DNA of 40,382 nucleotides from Xanthomonas pisi DSM 18956 (GCF_001010415.1 NZ_JPLE01000008.1:5381-45762), one strand, 5' to 3'; shown: positions 1-9,077, counted from the stretch's first letter. Notes: generated from the letters alone by a model not told the origin. Numbers and translations: made by a program.

Positions 1-655
1 CCCCGCCACGCCCAGCGCAAGCAACCCAGCCAACACGTAGCCAAGCGCACCGCTACCACCGTCGCCGAGGAAGATGCGCGCGCGCGGAAAATTGAACGGA
101 ACAAACCCCAGGCACGCCGCCGCCACCGCCAGGCCGGCCAACGACCAACCCGCCGGAACCACCAACGCGAATGCCAGGGCGGCCAGCGCGGCCTGACTGG
201 CGGCCAGCCCGTTGATGCCGTCCATGAAATTCCAGACATTGATCAACACCACCGACGCCACCGCGCTGAGAACACCGTCCACGACGTTGCCCGTGGAATA
301 GGTGACCAGCGACCCAAGCGAAGCTGAGGCGGCCAGATGGATTGCAAACCGCAGCCTGGCCGACAACGGCCGATGGTCGTCCCACCAACCCACGCCCGCC
401 ACCAGGATCAAGCCGATCGCGAACCACCCGACCACCACGCGCGCCGCTGGCCACAGCAGGCTGCCCGCCACGCACCCCACCAGAATGGCAGCGACGATCG
501 CCATGCCACCGCCACGCGGGGTGGCGACCACATGGCTGCGTCGCTCACCGGGTTGATCGAGCAGACGACGATGCAATGCATAACGGCGCAGCAGCCACGT
601 TCCAAGCGCCGCAACGCTCACGTGCAAGGCGCACCAGAGCCAGAGGTGAGGCATC
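1..655 (-). CDS. Polyprenyl-phosphate sugar-1-phosphate transferase, WecA/WbpL-like (3' end cut by window edge)
   Basis: This integral membrane enzyme of glycosyltransferase family 4 transfers a sugar-1-phosphate from a UDP-sugar to undecaprenyl phosphate, the first step of O-antigen or similar glycan assembly on the inner membrane. The visible 218 codons start at ATG 655-653 (MPHLWLWCALHV). They carry the family hallmarks in order: DQPGERRSH with TPRGGG near residues 35-50, WWDD near 92, NVWNFMDGINGLA near 140, and the cytoplasmic loop FNFPRARIFLGDGGSG near 190-205. Several hydrophobic helices lie between them. The frame stays open to base 1, so the C-terminus lies outside the window. It lies downstream of lapB, a regulator of LPS synthesis, which fits a role in LPS. 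The sugar substrate cannot be read from the sequence. Confidence 0.85.
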
Positions 656-920
656 AGCGCCGATCACCGCTTGGGAAAGCATGGGCACAGGATTGCCGCA
701 TGGTCGACGCAGGCAACGAAAAGGAGCACCGCTGCAAGCCGGCCCGGCCAGGCGTGAGGTCATTGGGCAGACCACGGCATGGCCAGCGCGACCGCATCTG
801 CAGCGCCGCGAATCTGCGGTCGACGGCGCAGTGTGACCGCCACCGACGCAAGCTGCACAGACGCACCAACGCAGGGGCGATCGGACTCGATGCACATTGC
901 CGCAAAACCAAAGACACGCC
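656..920. other. Intergenic region between lapB and the sugar-phosphate transferase gene
   Basis: These 265 bases separate the lapB stop from the ATG of the transferase. I see no convincing gene, strong hairpin or terminator. It is long enough to hold a separate promoter for the transferase gene. Confidence 0.4.
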
Positions 921-2099
921 TCACACCACCGCGTAATTCAACAGCGGCTTGACGGTGCCCCACTCCTTGCAGCTCGGGCATTGCCAATGGTGGGTCTTTG
1001 CGCCGAACCCGCAGCGGGTGCAGCGGTAGCTGGGGTTACGCACCAACAGCTGATCGGTGATGTGCTTGAGATCGTTCAAGGTGCCCACCGGATCGCTGCC
1101 TTCGGCAAGCGTCAGATCGATCAGCGCCGACTCGCCGCGCACCGATGGGCGGTCCTTGAGCTGACGGCCGAGATAGGCCAGCGCAGGCGCAACCCCGTCC
1201 TGCGCTTCCATCAACTGGGTCAGCGCCAGCACCGGCGCGATACCGCGATAGTGCTCGGTCATCTCCGACAGGAAATTACGTGCACCGGCGATGTCGCCGA
1301 CCCGCCGATAGGCGGCCATCAAGGCAGGAATGATTTCCGGCAGGTACTCCGGGTCGTGGCGTGCGGCACGCTCGAAGGCGCGCACGGCGGCCTCGTCATG
1401 GCCGCGCTCGGCTTCGATGCGCCCCTCCAGGATGCCGGCGCGCACGGACGTGCCGTCGGCCTGGTACGCACGCGCGATCGCCTGCAAGGCTTCATCGGCC
1501 TTCCCCAGGCCGCGGTAGCGATCGGCCAGCTCGCATTCGAACTGCGAGATCAGCTTGCCCATCGGCTCGCCGGTGACTTCTTCGTAGCGGGTGGCGTTGT
1601 CGATCGCCTTTTCCCAGTCACGTTCGGCCTGGTAGATGCCGATCAGGTGACGCAGGGCCTGCGGCGCACGCTGATCCAGCTGCGCAAGCTCGGTAAAGAC
1701 CGTCTCGGCACGATCCAGCAGACCGGACTTCATATAGTCCTCGCCCAGCGCAAGCAAGGCCTGCACACGCTGCTGGTCGGTCAGGTCGGCGCGCTGTACC
1801 AGTCCCTGATGCAGCCGGATGGCACGATCGACCTCGCCGCGGCGGCGGAACAGATGGCCCAGCGCGACCTGTGTCTCGAAGGTTTCCTTATCCAGCTCGG
1901 CGATATGCAAAAACAGCTCGATCGCCTTGTCCGGCTGCTCGTTGAGCAGGTAGTTCAGACCACGGAAGTAGGTACTGGACAGTCGGCTGACCTGGGTATC
2001 GCCATGACGCTGACCACCGCGGCGGCCGACGATCCAGCCACTGAGCGCCGCCAGCGGTAAAAACAGGAAAAACCAGAACCACTCGGTCAGGAAGTCCAT
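921..2099 (-). CDS. lapB: LPS assembly protein LapB (YciM)
   Basis: LapB is an inner-membrane TPR protein that in Escherichia coli works with FtsH and YejM to set LpxC levels and so the rate of lipid A synthesis. The 392-residue product matches the usual length (about 389). It begins with a membrane anchor (MDFLTEWFWFFLFLPLAALS), continues with degenerate TPR helices through residues 35-340, and ends with a rubredoxin-like zinc knuckle: Cys360-x2-Cys363 and Cys374-x2-Cys377. This domain order is diagnostic. The start lies 6 bases after the lapA stop, so the two are almost certainly co-transcribed, as in E. coli. Confidence 0.95.
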   Translation of the reverse strand: MDFLTEWFWFFLFLPLAALSGWIVGRRGGQRHGDTQVSRLSSTYFRGLNYLLNEQPDKAIELFLHIAELDKETFETQVALGHLFRRRGEVDRAIRLHQGLVQRADLTDQQRVQALLALGEDYMKSGLLDRAETVFTELAQLDQRAPQALRHLIGIYQAERDWEKAIDNATRYEEVTGEPMGKLISQFECELADRYRGLGKADEALQAIARAYQADGTSVRAGILEGRIEAERGHDEAAVRAFERAARHDPEYLPEIIPALMAAYRRVGDIAGARNFLSEMTEHYRGIAPVLALTQLMEAQDGVAPALAYLGRQLKDRPSVRGESALIDLTLAEGSDPVGTLNDLKHITDQLLVRNPSYRCTRCGFGAKTHHWQCPSCKEWGTVKPLLNYAVV

Positions 2100-2105
2100 A
2101 CGTGC

Positions 2106-2411
2106 TTAGAGTCCATCGAGAGGGCGCGGCTCGACTGCGGCAGGCGTGATGGGCCTTGCATCGGCGCGGCTGACCGCAGCAGCCTTGTTGGCCTGACGCA
2201 GCTTGGAATAGAGAGGAATGACCACACTGACCAGCACCATGCCGGCACCGATCAACACACCGACCAGCAGCGCGACAATGATCGCCACCCCGGAACTGGT
2301 GTGCACACTGGAAAACAGGAAATCGAGAGTGATGTCCTGGGAATTGACCGCACCGATAATCAGGCCGACCAACAGGAACGCCAGCATCACCAGCAAGCGA
2401 AACACCTTCAT
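2106..2411 (-). CDS. lapA: LPS assembly protein LapA (DUF1049)
   Basis: LapA is a small inner-membrane partner of LapB. The 101-residue protein has two transmembrane helices (about residues 4-22 and 42-66) joined by a short loop with the family-typical NSQDITLDFLF stretch. A basic, Ala-rich cytoplasmic tail follows (KLRQANKAAA onward). Length and layout fit DUF1049. It lies between ihfB (67-base gap) and lapB (6-base gap) on the same strand, the order seen in many gammaproteobacteria. Confidence 0.92.
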   Translation of the reverse strand: MKVFRLLVMLAFLLVGLIIGAVNSQDITLDFLFSSVHTSSGVAIIVALLVGVLIGAGMVLVSVVIPLYSKLRQANKAAAVSRADARPITPAAVEPRPLDGL

Positions 2412-2478
2412 CGCGCGACTCCGTCGGGAAGGCGCCTAGCTTAACTGAGCCGACATAAACGCAGCGCTAGAGCCGTCG

Positions 2479-2790
2479 TCACTCGGCGGCATCGGCCAGA
2501 TCGACCGGGACCACGGAGCTGACACGCTCGCGCAATTCCTTGCCCGGCTTGAAATGCGGAACATGCTTGCCCGGCAGTGCAACCGATTCCCCGGTCTTGG
2601 GATTGCGACCCAGACGTGGCGGACGGTAATGCAGCGAAAAACTGCCGAACCCGCGGATTTCGATCCGATCACCATCGGAGAGCGCCTGCCCCATCATTTC
2701 CAGCAGTGACTTCACCGCCAGATCCACGTCGTCCGACTTCAGATGCGCTTGGCGTCGCGCCAGGATTTCAATCAATTCGGACTTGGTCAT
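2479..2790 (-). CDS. ihfB: Integration host factor subunit beta
   Basis: IhfB pairs with IhfA to form a sequence-specific DNA-bending nucleoid protein used in replication, recombination and sigma-54 promoters. The 103 residues start with the canonical [11 protein letters not shown] helix and contain [23 protein letters not shown], the beta-ribbon arm with the intercalating proline region (near residues 45-70). The acidic C-terminal tail ([10 protein letters not shown]) is slightly longer than in the E. coli protein (94 residues). The gene lies 86 bases downstream of rpsA on the same strand, the usual rpsA-ihfB order. Confidence 0.96.
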   Translation of the reverse strand: MTKSELIEILARRQAHLKSDDVDLAVKSLLEMMGQALSDGDRIEIRGFGSFSLHYRPPRLGRNPKTGESVALPGKHVPHFKPGKELRERVSSVVPVDLADAAE

Positions 2791-2822
2791 GGGAACTTGC
2801 TTTTTTCGACTGACACATCGGA

Positions 2823-2848
2823 ATCGGCCCGGGCAAGCCCGGGCCGAT
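2823..2848 (-). terminator. Perfect 12-bp inverted repeat between rpsA and ihfB
   Basis: ATCGGCCCGGGC (2823-2834) and GCCCGGGCCGAT (2837-2848) form a perfect GC-rich stem with two unpaired bases. It lies between the rpsA stop and the ihfB start. No U-tract follows on the minus strand, so it does not look like a full intrinsic terminator. An attenuator or a 3'-end stabiliser of rpsA mRNA that lowers ihfB expression is more likely. The role is inferred. Confidence 0.55.
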
Positions 2849-2876
2849 CCATCACGCTCGACAGAGCGCTACGCGC

Positions 2877-4562
2877 TTACTCGGACTTGTTGCTGTTCAA
2901 CTGTGCACGCAGCAGCGCGCCCAGCTGAGTCATGCCGCCCGACGCAGCGGAGGACTGGTATTCCTCCAGCGTCTCGCGCATTTCGGCATCGTCCTTGGCC
3001 TTGATCGACAGCTGCAGGGTGCGGCCCTTGCGGTCCATGCCCACGAACTTGGCTTCGATCTTGTCGCCGACCTTCAGGTGCTGGGTCGCATCGTCGACGC
3101 GCTCGTTGGCGATATCGCGTGCAGCGACGTAGCCTTCGATGCCGTCGGCCAGGTCGATCGTGGCGCCCTTGGCATCCACTTCACGCACAACGCCTTCGAC
3201 CTTCGAACCCTTCGGGTTGGACGCCATGTACTGACCGAACGGGTCCTGCTCCAGCTGCTTGACGCCCAGGCTGATGCGCTCGCGTTCCGGGTCCACTGCC
3301 AGCACGACGGCTTCCAGCGTGTCGCCCTTCTTGTAGTTGCGCACGACGTCTTCGCCGGTGGTGTTCCAGCTGATGTCGGACAGGTGCACCAGGCCGTCGA
3401 TGCCGCCGTCCAGACCGATGAAGATGCCGAAGTCGGTGATCGACTTGATCTGACCGGACACCTTGTCGTTCTTCTTGTGGGTGGCAGCGAAGGTTTCCCA
3501 CGGATTGGCTGCAACCTGCTTCATGCCCAGCGAGATGCGGCGACGCTCCTCGTCGACATCCAGCACCATCACTTCGACTTCGTCGCCGACCTGCACAACC
3601 TTGGACGGATTGACGTTCTTGTTGGTCCAATCCATCTCGGAAACGTGCACCAGACCTTCGACGCCCGGCTCGATTTCGACGAATGCGCCGTAATCGGTGA
3701 CGTTGGAGACCTTGCCGAACACGCGGCTGTTGGCCGGGTAACGACGGGCGATGTTGTCCCACGGATCTTCGCCCAGCTGCTTCAGGCCGAGACTGACGCG
3801 GTTACGCTCGCGATCGAACTTCAGCACGCGCACGTCCAGCTCGTCGCCGACGTTGACGACTTCGGACGGATGGCGCACGCGCTTCCAGGCCATGTCGGTG
3901 ATGTGCAGCAGGCCGTCGATACCGCCCAGGTCCACGAATGCGCCGTAATCGGTCAGGTTCTTGACGACACCCTTCAGGATCGCGCCTTCCTGCAGCTTGT
4001 CCATCAGCTGCTCGCGCTCTTCCGAGTGCTCGCTCTCGACCACGGCACGACGCGACACCACGACGTTGTTGCGCTTGCGATCCAGCTTGATCAGCTTGAA
4101 CTCAAGCTCCTTGCCTTCCAGGTAGGCCGGGTCGCGCACCGGGCGCACATCCACCAGCGAACCAGGCAGGAACGCGCGGACATCCTTGATGTCCACGGTG
4201 AAACCACCCTTGACCTTGCCGCTGATGCGGCCGGTGATGGTTTCGTTCTTTTCCAACGCTTCTTCCAGCTCGTCCCACACCATCGCGCGCTTGGCTTTCT
4301 CGCGCGACAACACGGTCTCGCCAAAGCCGTTTTCGATCGAGTCCAGCGCAACCTTGACCTGGTCGCCCACACCCACATCGATCTCGCCAGCGTCGTTACG
4401 GAACTGCTCGATCGGCACGATGCCTTCGGACTTCAGGCCAGCGTTGATCACCACCACGTCGCCGCGCACTTCCACGACGGTACCGGTGACGATGGAGCCC
4501 GGCTTCAGCTTCGCCAGATTGGCTTGACTGGCTTCGAACAGTTCAGCAAAAGATTCTGTCAT
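2877..4562 (-). CDS. rpsA: 30S ribosomal protein S1
   Basis: S1 binds mRNA on the small subunit and helps initiation on structured leaders. From ATG 4562-4560 ([12 protein letters not shown]) the protein has 561 residues, close to E. coli S1 (557). It consists of six S1 OB-fold repeats at roughly residues 20-87, 105-171, 192-260, 277-347, 364-434 and 451-520. Repeats 3-6 show the typical GxVxxxxDYGAFV/FGIFI and GLVHxS elements. The frame is open for 29 codons further upstream, but that stretch is not conserved-looking and the MTES start matches the family. cmk lies upstream and ihfB downstream, the standard neighbourhood. Confidence 0.97.
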   Translation of the reverse strand: MTESFAELFEASQANLAKLKPGSIVTGTVVEVRGDVVVINAGLKSEGIVPIEQFRNDAGEIDVGVGDQVKVALDSIENGFGETVLSREKAKRAMVWDELEEALEKNETITGRISGKVKGGFTVDIKDVRAFLPGSLVDVRPVRDPAYLEGKELEFKLIKLDRKRNNVVVSRRAVVESEHSEEREQLMDKLQEGAILKGVVKNLTDYGAFVDLGGIDGLLHITDMAWKRVRHPSEVVNVGDELDVRVLKFDRERNRVSLGLKQLGEDPWDNIARRYPANSRVFGKVSNVTDYGAFVEIEPGVEGLVHVSEMDWTNKNVNPSKVVQVGDEVEVMVLDVDEERRRISLGMKQVAANPWETFAATHKKNDKVSGQIKSITDFGIFIGLDGGIDGLVHLSDISWNTTGEDVVRNYKKGDTLEAVVLAVDPERERISLGVKQLEQDPFGQYMASNPKGSKVEGVVREVDAKGATIDLADGIEGYVAARDIANERVDDATQHLKVGDKIEAKFVGMDRKGRTLQLSIKAKDDAEMRETLEEYQSSAASGGMTQLGALLRAQLNSNKSE

Positions 4563-4745
4563 TTGGATTTTACTCAGTTGAACACACGGGCGCCGGTCGT
4601 CGGGTTGCGACAGAGACGGACCGCCCAGCCTGTTGGTCGACCCCAACAACGAGTCGGTTTAGAAGTAGTAGAACCGCCACGCAGGATGCGCGACGGAGCT
4701 TTGGAACGCCTTACGGTCGGCGGGACCTGCCCGCTTGCGGAACGC

Positions 4746-5429
4746 TTACGACGACGTGCGGGCGGACAACACCCCGACCACACGCTGGACGACATCCTCG
4801 ATCCCGATGCCACTGGTATCGATCAGCACGGCGTCTTCGGCCGGCCGCAATGGCGCCACCACCCGCTGCGCATCTCTGGCATCTCGGGCCATGATCTCGC
4901 GCAGCAGGTCGTCAAAGATAACCGAAACACCCTTTTCCATCAACTGTTTATGGCGACGGCCCGCACGTTCTTCGGCACTGGCGGTCAGGAAAACCTTAAA
5001 TGCGGCATCCGGGAAGATCACCGTCCCCATGTCGCGCCCGTCGGCAACCAGGCCGGGAGCGCGCCTGAATGCGCGTTGGCGCTCCTTGAGGGCGCTGCGC
5101 ACCTCGGGAATCGCCGCAATCGCCGAGGCCAGGGCGCCCGTGGTTTCCAGGCGCAGTTCGCCGGTCGCATCCACGCCATTGACCAGCACCCGCAGCCCCG
5201 CCTCGCCCGCGTCGTCGAACTCCACCCTGGTATCGAAGGTGCAACGCACCAGCGCAGCCGGGTCGGACACGTCCAGATCGGCCCAGCTCGCCGCCACGCC
5301 CACCGCGCGATACAGCGCGCCCGAATCGAGGTAGTGCCAGCCCAGCCGGGCAGCCACGATGCGGCTGACTGTACCCTTGCCGGCGCCGGAGGGACCATCG
5401 ATGGTGAGGACGGGCGAAAGGTCGGTCAT
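4746..5429 (-). CDS. cmk: Cytidylate kinase
   Basis: Cmk phosphorylates CMP and dCMP with ATP, feeding pyrimidine nucleotide pools in the cytoplasm. The 227-residue protein has the P-loop GPSGAGKGT at residues 12-20 and the substrate-binding segment [12 protein letters not shown] just after it. The conserved [20 protein letters not shown] and lid-region residues appear further on. Length equals the E. coli enzyme (227). It is upstream of rpsA on the same strand, a conserved pair. A 183-base gap separates them, so rpsA probably also has its own promoter. Confidence 0.97.
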   Translation of the reverse strand: MTDLSPVLTIDGPSGAGKGTVSRIVAARLGWHYLDSGALYRAVGVAASWADLDVSDPAALVRCTFDTRVEFDDAGEAGLRVLVNGVDATGELRLETTGALASAIAAIPEVRSALKERQRAFRRAPGLVADGRDMGTVIFPDAAFKVFLTASAEERAGRRHKQLMEKGVSVIFDDLLREIMARDARDAQRVVAPLRPAEDAVLIDTSGIGIEDVVQRVVGVLSARTSS

Positions 5430-5494
5430 TCAGGTTTCCGGAAGGTCATCAGGCGGTAGTGTAGCGCCGCTCGCAGCGATTGCGATGCAACCAC

Positions 5495-5524
5495 TTGAAA
5501 GCACGACGAAAAGCCGGTTAGAAT
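5495..5524 (+). promoter_or_regulatory. Candidate sigma-70 promoter of the L36 gene, with an overlapping inverted repeat
   Basis: TTGAAA (5495-5500) and TAGAAT (5519-5524) are spaced by 18 bases upstream of the L36 gene. The -10 element sits inside an inverted repeat: AAGCCGG at 5511-5517 and CCGGCTT at 5527-5533. The repeat could be an operator or the start of the leader transcript. Assignment is by eye only. Confidence 0.4.
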
Positions 5525-5601
5525 TGCCGGCTTAATTCCGGGTGCAGCCTCGATCGCGCGCACTCTTCCATCGAATCCAACCGTTTACGCCGAGGTGTGC
5601 C

Positions 5602-5727
5602 ATGAAAGTCCTGTCCTCCCTGAAGTCTGCGAAGACCCGTCACCGCGACTGCAAGGTGGTCCGCCGCCGCGGCAAGGTCTTCGTGATCTGCAAGTCGAAC
5701 CCGCGTTTCAAGGCGCGTCAGCGCTAA
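5602..5727 (+). CDS. rpmJ: 50S ribosomal protein L36, type B (zinc-independent form)
   Basis: L36 is the smallest large-subunit protein. The 41-residue product [20 protein letters not shown]... matches the C-minus (type B, YkgO-like) form. It keeps Cys17 and Cys30 but lacks the first Cys and the final His of the four-ligand zinc site of type A L36. In many bacteria such paralogues are made under zinc limitation. Whether this genome also carries a type A copy cannot be seen here. The start is the ATG at 5602; a longer open frame from 5542 has no family support. A strong intrinsic terminator follows at once, so the gene is monocistronic. Confidence 0.93.
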
Positions 5728-5754
5728 GTCGTTGCTGCGCGTGCCAGACCCGAG

Positions 5755-5778
5755 AAAGCCGCCTCCGGGCGGTTTTTT
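5755..5778 (+). terminator. Rho-independent terminator after the L36 gene
   Basis: CCGCC (5759-5763) pairs with GGCGG (5768-5772) around the TCCG loop. Flanking A-T and G-U pairs extend the stem into the run of six T that follows. This is a classical intrinsic terminator 27 bases after the stop codon. Confidence 0.88.
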
Positions 5779-5938
5779 CTTGGCCGATGCTTGATGCGCC
5801 GCCGTCCCTGGCGCGTTGAGACGCGATCTGCGGCCACACGCTGACCCGGCCGCCCGATCGCTATGCACCGCGCCGACGTCTGTTGTGGTTTTTTGCTGTA
5901 ATCACCGTCCGAATCTTGTCCACTGGGGAGTAGATGAC

Positions 5939-6280
5939 ATGCGCAACCGTTTGTTTGTGATGCCGCCGATTGTGCTGACAATCGCACTGATGGGGATCAG
6001 TGCCGCCGCGTCTGCCGAAACGCTGCTGGTCGATCGCGTACAGCAAAAGCCCGCCGCCGCCCTGCCCTTGCGCGGCGACAGCATGAGCCAGGTCGAAGGC
6101 CGCTACGGTGCGCCGCAGGAAAAGCTCGACCCGCGCGGTGGCCAGAAGCGCCAGTGGCCGACGATCCACCGCTGGGTGTATCCGGCATTCACCGTGTACT
6201 TCGAAAAAAGCAAGGTGATCGACGTGGTGGCCAATCAGGCAGACGCCAACGAGATCGGGCCGAAGCCGCCGATCAGGTAG
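5939..6280 (+). CDS. Small periplasmic protein, BamE/SmpA-like fold suspected
   Basis: The 113-residue product starts at ATG 5939, eight bases after a GGGGAG ribosome-binding site. A signal peptide ends near ...GISAAASA at residue 26. The mature part (RGDSMSQVEGRYGAPQ..., then W..HRWVYPAFTVYFEKSKVIDVV) has the pattern of the SmpA/OmlA/BamE domain: a helix ending in YGxP, then two beta strands closing with an x-V-x-F-xx-x-K-V strand. There is no lipobox, so it would be soluble in the periplasm rather than a lipoprotein. The function is unknown and the BamE resemblance is my reading of the pattern only. Confidence 0.72.
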   Translation: MRNRLFVMPPIVLTIALMGISAAASAETLLVDRVQQKPAAALPLRGDSMSQVEGRYGAPQEKLDPRGGQKRQWPTIHRWVYPAFTVYFEKSKVIDVVANQADANEIGPKPPIR

Positions 6281-6509
6281 CAGCTGGAGATCACCTCGGC
6301 CGGTTTGCAGACATCGCGCTGCAGGTCCGGCCCAACGCTTCGCATCGCAACGTCGCTGGTCCGTCAGCACTTGGACATGCGTTGCTGCGAATCTGCATCA
6401 ATGCCTGGCGCGGCAACGTGCGCCAGGATCGCAAGAGCCTGCACTCGGGTGCGGGGTATCGATGAACGTCCGGGCCGCTGTCCGGACACCAAGATGAGTA
6501 TTGCCTGGC

Positions 6510-7544
6510 ATGACCGACCGTCTTCGCTTTCCCGCCGAGTGGGAACCCCAATCCGCCGTGCTGCTTGCGTGGCCGCATGCCGGTACCGATTGGGCCGAGC
6601 GCCTGGCCGATGTGGAAGAGACTTACATCGCGCTGGTCACCGCGATCTCCCGCTTCGAGCCGGTGGTCATCTGCGCGGCCGATGACGATCTGCAGATCTA
6701 TGCCGAAGCGCGGCTGCGTTCGGCGCGGGTGGACATGACGCGCGTGCGGTTTGTGATCGCCGCCTACAACGACACCTGGCTGCGCGATTCCGGCCCGATC
6801 ACGCTGCGCCAGGATGGCGGCTTCCGCTTGATGGATTTCCGCTTCACCGGGTGGGGCGGCAAGTTCGAGGCCAGCCTGGACGACCAATTGGTGAGCTCGC
6901 TGGATGCGGCACAGGTGTTCGTGCCCGCCCCGGTGCAGACGGTGGATTTTGCGCTGGAAGGCGGTGCGATCGAGACCGACGGCGCCGGCACCCTGCTTAC
7001 CACCTGGACCTGCCTGCACGAGCGTCACCCGCAGCGCACGCGCGAGTCGCTGAGCAGCGATCTTGCTGCATGGCTGTCGCAGGACCGCGTGCTGTGGCTG
7101 GATCACGGCTATCTGGAAGGCGACGACACCGATGCGCATATCGACACGCTGGCACGCTTCGCCGGCCCGGATGCGATCGTCTACCAGGGCTGCGATGTGA
7201 CCAGCGATTCGCATTACACCGAACTGCAGGCGATGGGCAACGAGCTGGCCGCGCTGCGCACCACCGACGGGCAGCCGTACCGCCTGTTCGTCCTGCCGTG
7301 GGCCGAGCCGATCCTGGATCAGGGACGTCGCCTGGCCGCCTCGTATGCCAACTTCCTGATCGTCAACGGCGCGGTGCTGATGCCGGCGTATGGCGACAAG
7401 GCCGATGCGACCGCGCAGGCCGTGCTGGCCGAAGCGTTTCCGCAGCACGAAATCGTGCCGGTGCCGTGCCGTGCGCTGATCTGGCAGAACGGCAGCCTGC
7501 ATTGCCTGACCATGCAGTTGCCGGCCGGCCTGCTCGCCGCCTAA
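6510..7544 (+). CDS. aguA: Agmatine deiminase
   Basis: AguA hydrolyses agmatine to N-carbamoylputrescine and ammonia in the arginine-decarboxylase route to putrescine. The 344-residue protein shows the peptidyl-arginine-deiminase-like family motifs NDTWLRDSGP (residues 87-96), a central DHGYLEGDDTDAHID with acid and His residues, and the catalytic Cys332 within GSLHC near the C-terminus. The start is ATG 6510 (MTDRLRFPAEWEPQ); a TTG three codons upstream is less likely. aguB, the next enzyme of the pathway, follows 112 bases downstream. No separate regulator (AguR-type) lies next to it in this window. Confidence 0.95.
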   Translation: MTDRLRFPAEWEPQSAVLLAWPHAGTDWAERLADVEETYIALVTAISRFEPVVICAADDDLQIYAEARLRSARVDMTRVRFVIAAYNDTWLRDSGPITLRQDGGFRLMDFRFTGWGGKFEASLDDQLVSSLDAAQVFVPAPVQTVDFALEGGAIETDGAGTLLTTWTCLHERHPQRTRESLSSDLAAWLSQDRVLWLDHGYLEGDDTDAHIDTLARFAGPDAIVYQGCDVTSDSHYTELQAMGNELAALRTTDGQPYRLFVLPWAEPILDQGRRLAASYANFLIVNGAVLMPAYGDKADATAQAVLAEAFPQHEIVPVPCRALIWQNGSLHCLTMQLPAGLLAA

Positions 7545-7588
7545 ACGTTGGGTTCGACGCGGCTGCACATGCTGCGTCGTTTCTTGTT

Positions 7589-7604
7589 CCGGCCGGCAGG
7601 CCGG
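7589..7604 (+). other. Short GC hairpin between aguA and aguB
   Basis: CCGGCC (7589-7594) and GGCCGG (7599-7604) flank a GGCA loop in the 112-base gap between the two polyamine genes. No T-run follows. It may be an mRNA stability element or chance in GC-rich DNA. Confidence 0.3.
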
Positions 7605-7656
7605 TGTTATGCCATGGCGCGCTACCTTAGTGCGCACCTTTGCAGGATGAGATGCC

Positions 7657-8541
7657 ATGTCCGGTCACGTTCTTTCTGTCGCGCTGATTCAAGAGCGCAA
7701 CCACGGCGACGCCGAGGCCAACCTGGCCATCATCGAATCGCGCGTGGCCGAAGCCGCCGCACAGGGCGCCAGGCTGGTGCTGCTGCAGGAGCTGCATAAC
7801 GGTGCGTATTTCTGTCAGCACGAGTCGGTGGATGAATTCGATCTGGCGGAGCCGATTCCCGGCCCGAGCACCGAGCGCCTGAGTGCGCTGGCCAGGCAGC
7901 ACGGCGTGGTACTGGTCGCCTCGTTGTTCGAGCGCCGCGCCGCCGGCCTGTATCACAACACCGCGGTGGTGTTCGAAAAGGACGGCCGCCTGCTCGGCAA
8001 GTACCGCAAGATGCACATCCCCGACGACCCGGGCTTCTACGAGAAGTTCTACTTCACGCCGGGCGATCTGGGCTTCACGCCGATCGACACCTCGGTGGGC
8101 CGTCTCGGCGTGCTGGTGTGCTGGGACCAGTGGTATCCGGAAGCGGCGCGGTTGATGGCGCTGGCTGGTGCGGAACTGCTGCTCTACCCCACCGCGATCG
8201 GCTGGGATCCGGACGACCAGCAGCCCGAGCAGGAGCGTCAGCGCGATGCGTGGATCCTGAGCCATCGCGGGCATGCGGTGGCCAATGGCGTACCGGTGCT
8301 GTCGTGCAACCGCGTCGGCCATGAGCCCTCGCCGCTGGGCGCGTCCGGCATCCAGTTCTGGGGCAACAGCCACGTGCTGGGACCGCAGGGCGAGTTCATC
8401 GCCGAAGCCGGCCAGGACCCGACCGTGCTGATCTGCGATATCGATCTGCAGCGTAGCGAGCATGTGCGGCGCATCTGGCCGTTCCTGCGCGACCGTCGCA
8501 TCGACGCGTACGGCGACCTGCTCAAGCGTTACATCGACTGA
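7657..8541 (+). CDS. aguB: N-carbamoylputrescine amidohydrolase
   Basis: AguB belongs to the nitrilase superfamily and converts N-carbamoylputrescine to putrescine, CO2 and ammonia. The 294-residue protein has the catalytic triad in family context: Glu45 (VLLQELHNGAYF), Lys118 (YRKMHIPDDPGF) and Cys155 (GVLVCWDQWYPEAARL). These segments are typical of the AguB branch rather than of other amidases. It follows aguA and precedes a GNAT gene by only 4 bases, so the three could share a transcript. Confidence 0.95.
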   Translation: MSGHVLSVALIQERNHGDAEANLAIIESRVAEAAAQGARLVLLQELHNGAYFCQHESVDEFDLAEPIPGPSTERLSALARQHGVVLVASLFERRAAGLYHNTAVVFEKDGRLLGKYRKMHIPDDPGFYEKFYFTPGDLGFTPIDTSVGRLGVLVCWDQWYPEAARLMALAGAELLLYPTAIGWDPDDQQPEQERQRDAWILSHRGHAVANGVPVLSCNRVGHEPSPLGASGIQFWGNSHVLGPQGEFIAEAGQDPTVLICDIDLQRSEHVRRIWPFLRDRRIDAYGDLLKRYID

Positions 8542-8545
8542 TCGC

Positions 8546-9073
8546 ATGCCCGTCGAGCTGCGTGCAGTCCGCGATGCGGACATCCCGGCGATCACCGCGA
8601 TCTATGCGGAGCAGATCGCCGGGTTCAACACCTACGAATACAGCGCGCCGTCGAGCGCGGAAATGCATGCGCGCATGCGCGCGATCGTGGATGCCGGCTA
8701 CCCGTATCTGGTGGCGGAACATGCCGGTGCGGTCGTCGGCTATGCCTATGCCAGCGCCTATCGCGCACGTGCGGGCTACCGCTGGACGGTGGAGAATTCG
8801 ATCTATCTCGCTGCCGACATGCAGGGCCGCGGGATCGGCAAGGCGCTGCTGGGCGAGCTGATCGCGCGCTGCGAGCAGCGCGGCGATCGGCAAATGATTG
8901 CGGTGATCGGCGATGCCGGCAACCTGGCATCGCTGCGGCTGCATGAACGTTTTGGATTTCGCACGGTCGGAGTGTTCACCGGTATCGGCCGCAAACAGGG
9001 TCGCTGGTTGGACGGCGTGCAGATGCAGCGTCAACTCGGCTCCGGTAACACCGCCCCTCCTTCTGATGAATGA
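8546..9073 (+). CDS. GNAT-family N-acetyltransferase (phosphinothricin/methionine sulfone acetyltransferase type)
   Basis: This 175-residue cytoplasmic enzyme resembles the Pat/MddA subgroup, which acetylates the amino group of glutamate or methionine analogues such as phosphinothricin and methionine sulfone. Visible motifs are AIYAEQIAGFNTYEYSAP near residue 18-35, the acetyl-CoA loop DMQGRGIGKALL near 92-103, NLASLRLHERFGF near 130-142, and the subgroup's closing GIGRKQGRWLDG. The start ATG lies 4 bases after the aguB stop. Natural substrate is unknown. Its position after aguAB suggests, without proving, a polyamine or amino-acid link. Confidence 0.82.
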   Translation: MPVELRAVRDADIPAITAIYAEQIAGFNTYEYSAPSSAEMHARMRAIVDAGYPYLVAEHAGAVVGYAYASAYRARAGYRWTVENSIYLAADMQGRGIGKALLGELIARCEQRGDRQMIAVIGDAGNLASLRLHERFGFRTVGVFTGIGRKQGRWLDGVQMQRQLGSGNTAPPSDE

Positions 9074-9077
9074 CCCC

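Noticed and set aside
897..2060. Plus-strand open frame opposite lapB
   Set aside because: Antisense shadow of lapB; rich in Gln, His and Arg as expected for a mirrored frame.
2798..2820. A/T-rich tract before ihfB as a terminator U-tract for the rpsA hairpin
   Set aside because: On the minus strand it reads as A-rich and is too far from the stem to serve as a U-tract.
3078..5459. Long plus-strand open frame (793 codons) opposite rpsA and cmk
   Set aside because: It runs antisense to two certain genes. In high-GC DNA the opposite strand of a strong gene is often open. Its translation has no domain pattern.
6291..7658. 455-codon minus-strand frame opposite aguA
   Set aside because: aguA has catalytic motifs throughout; the opposite frame has none.
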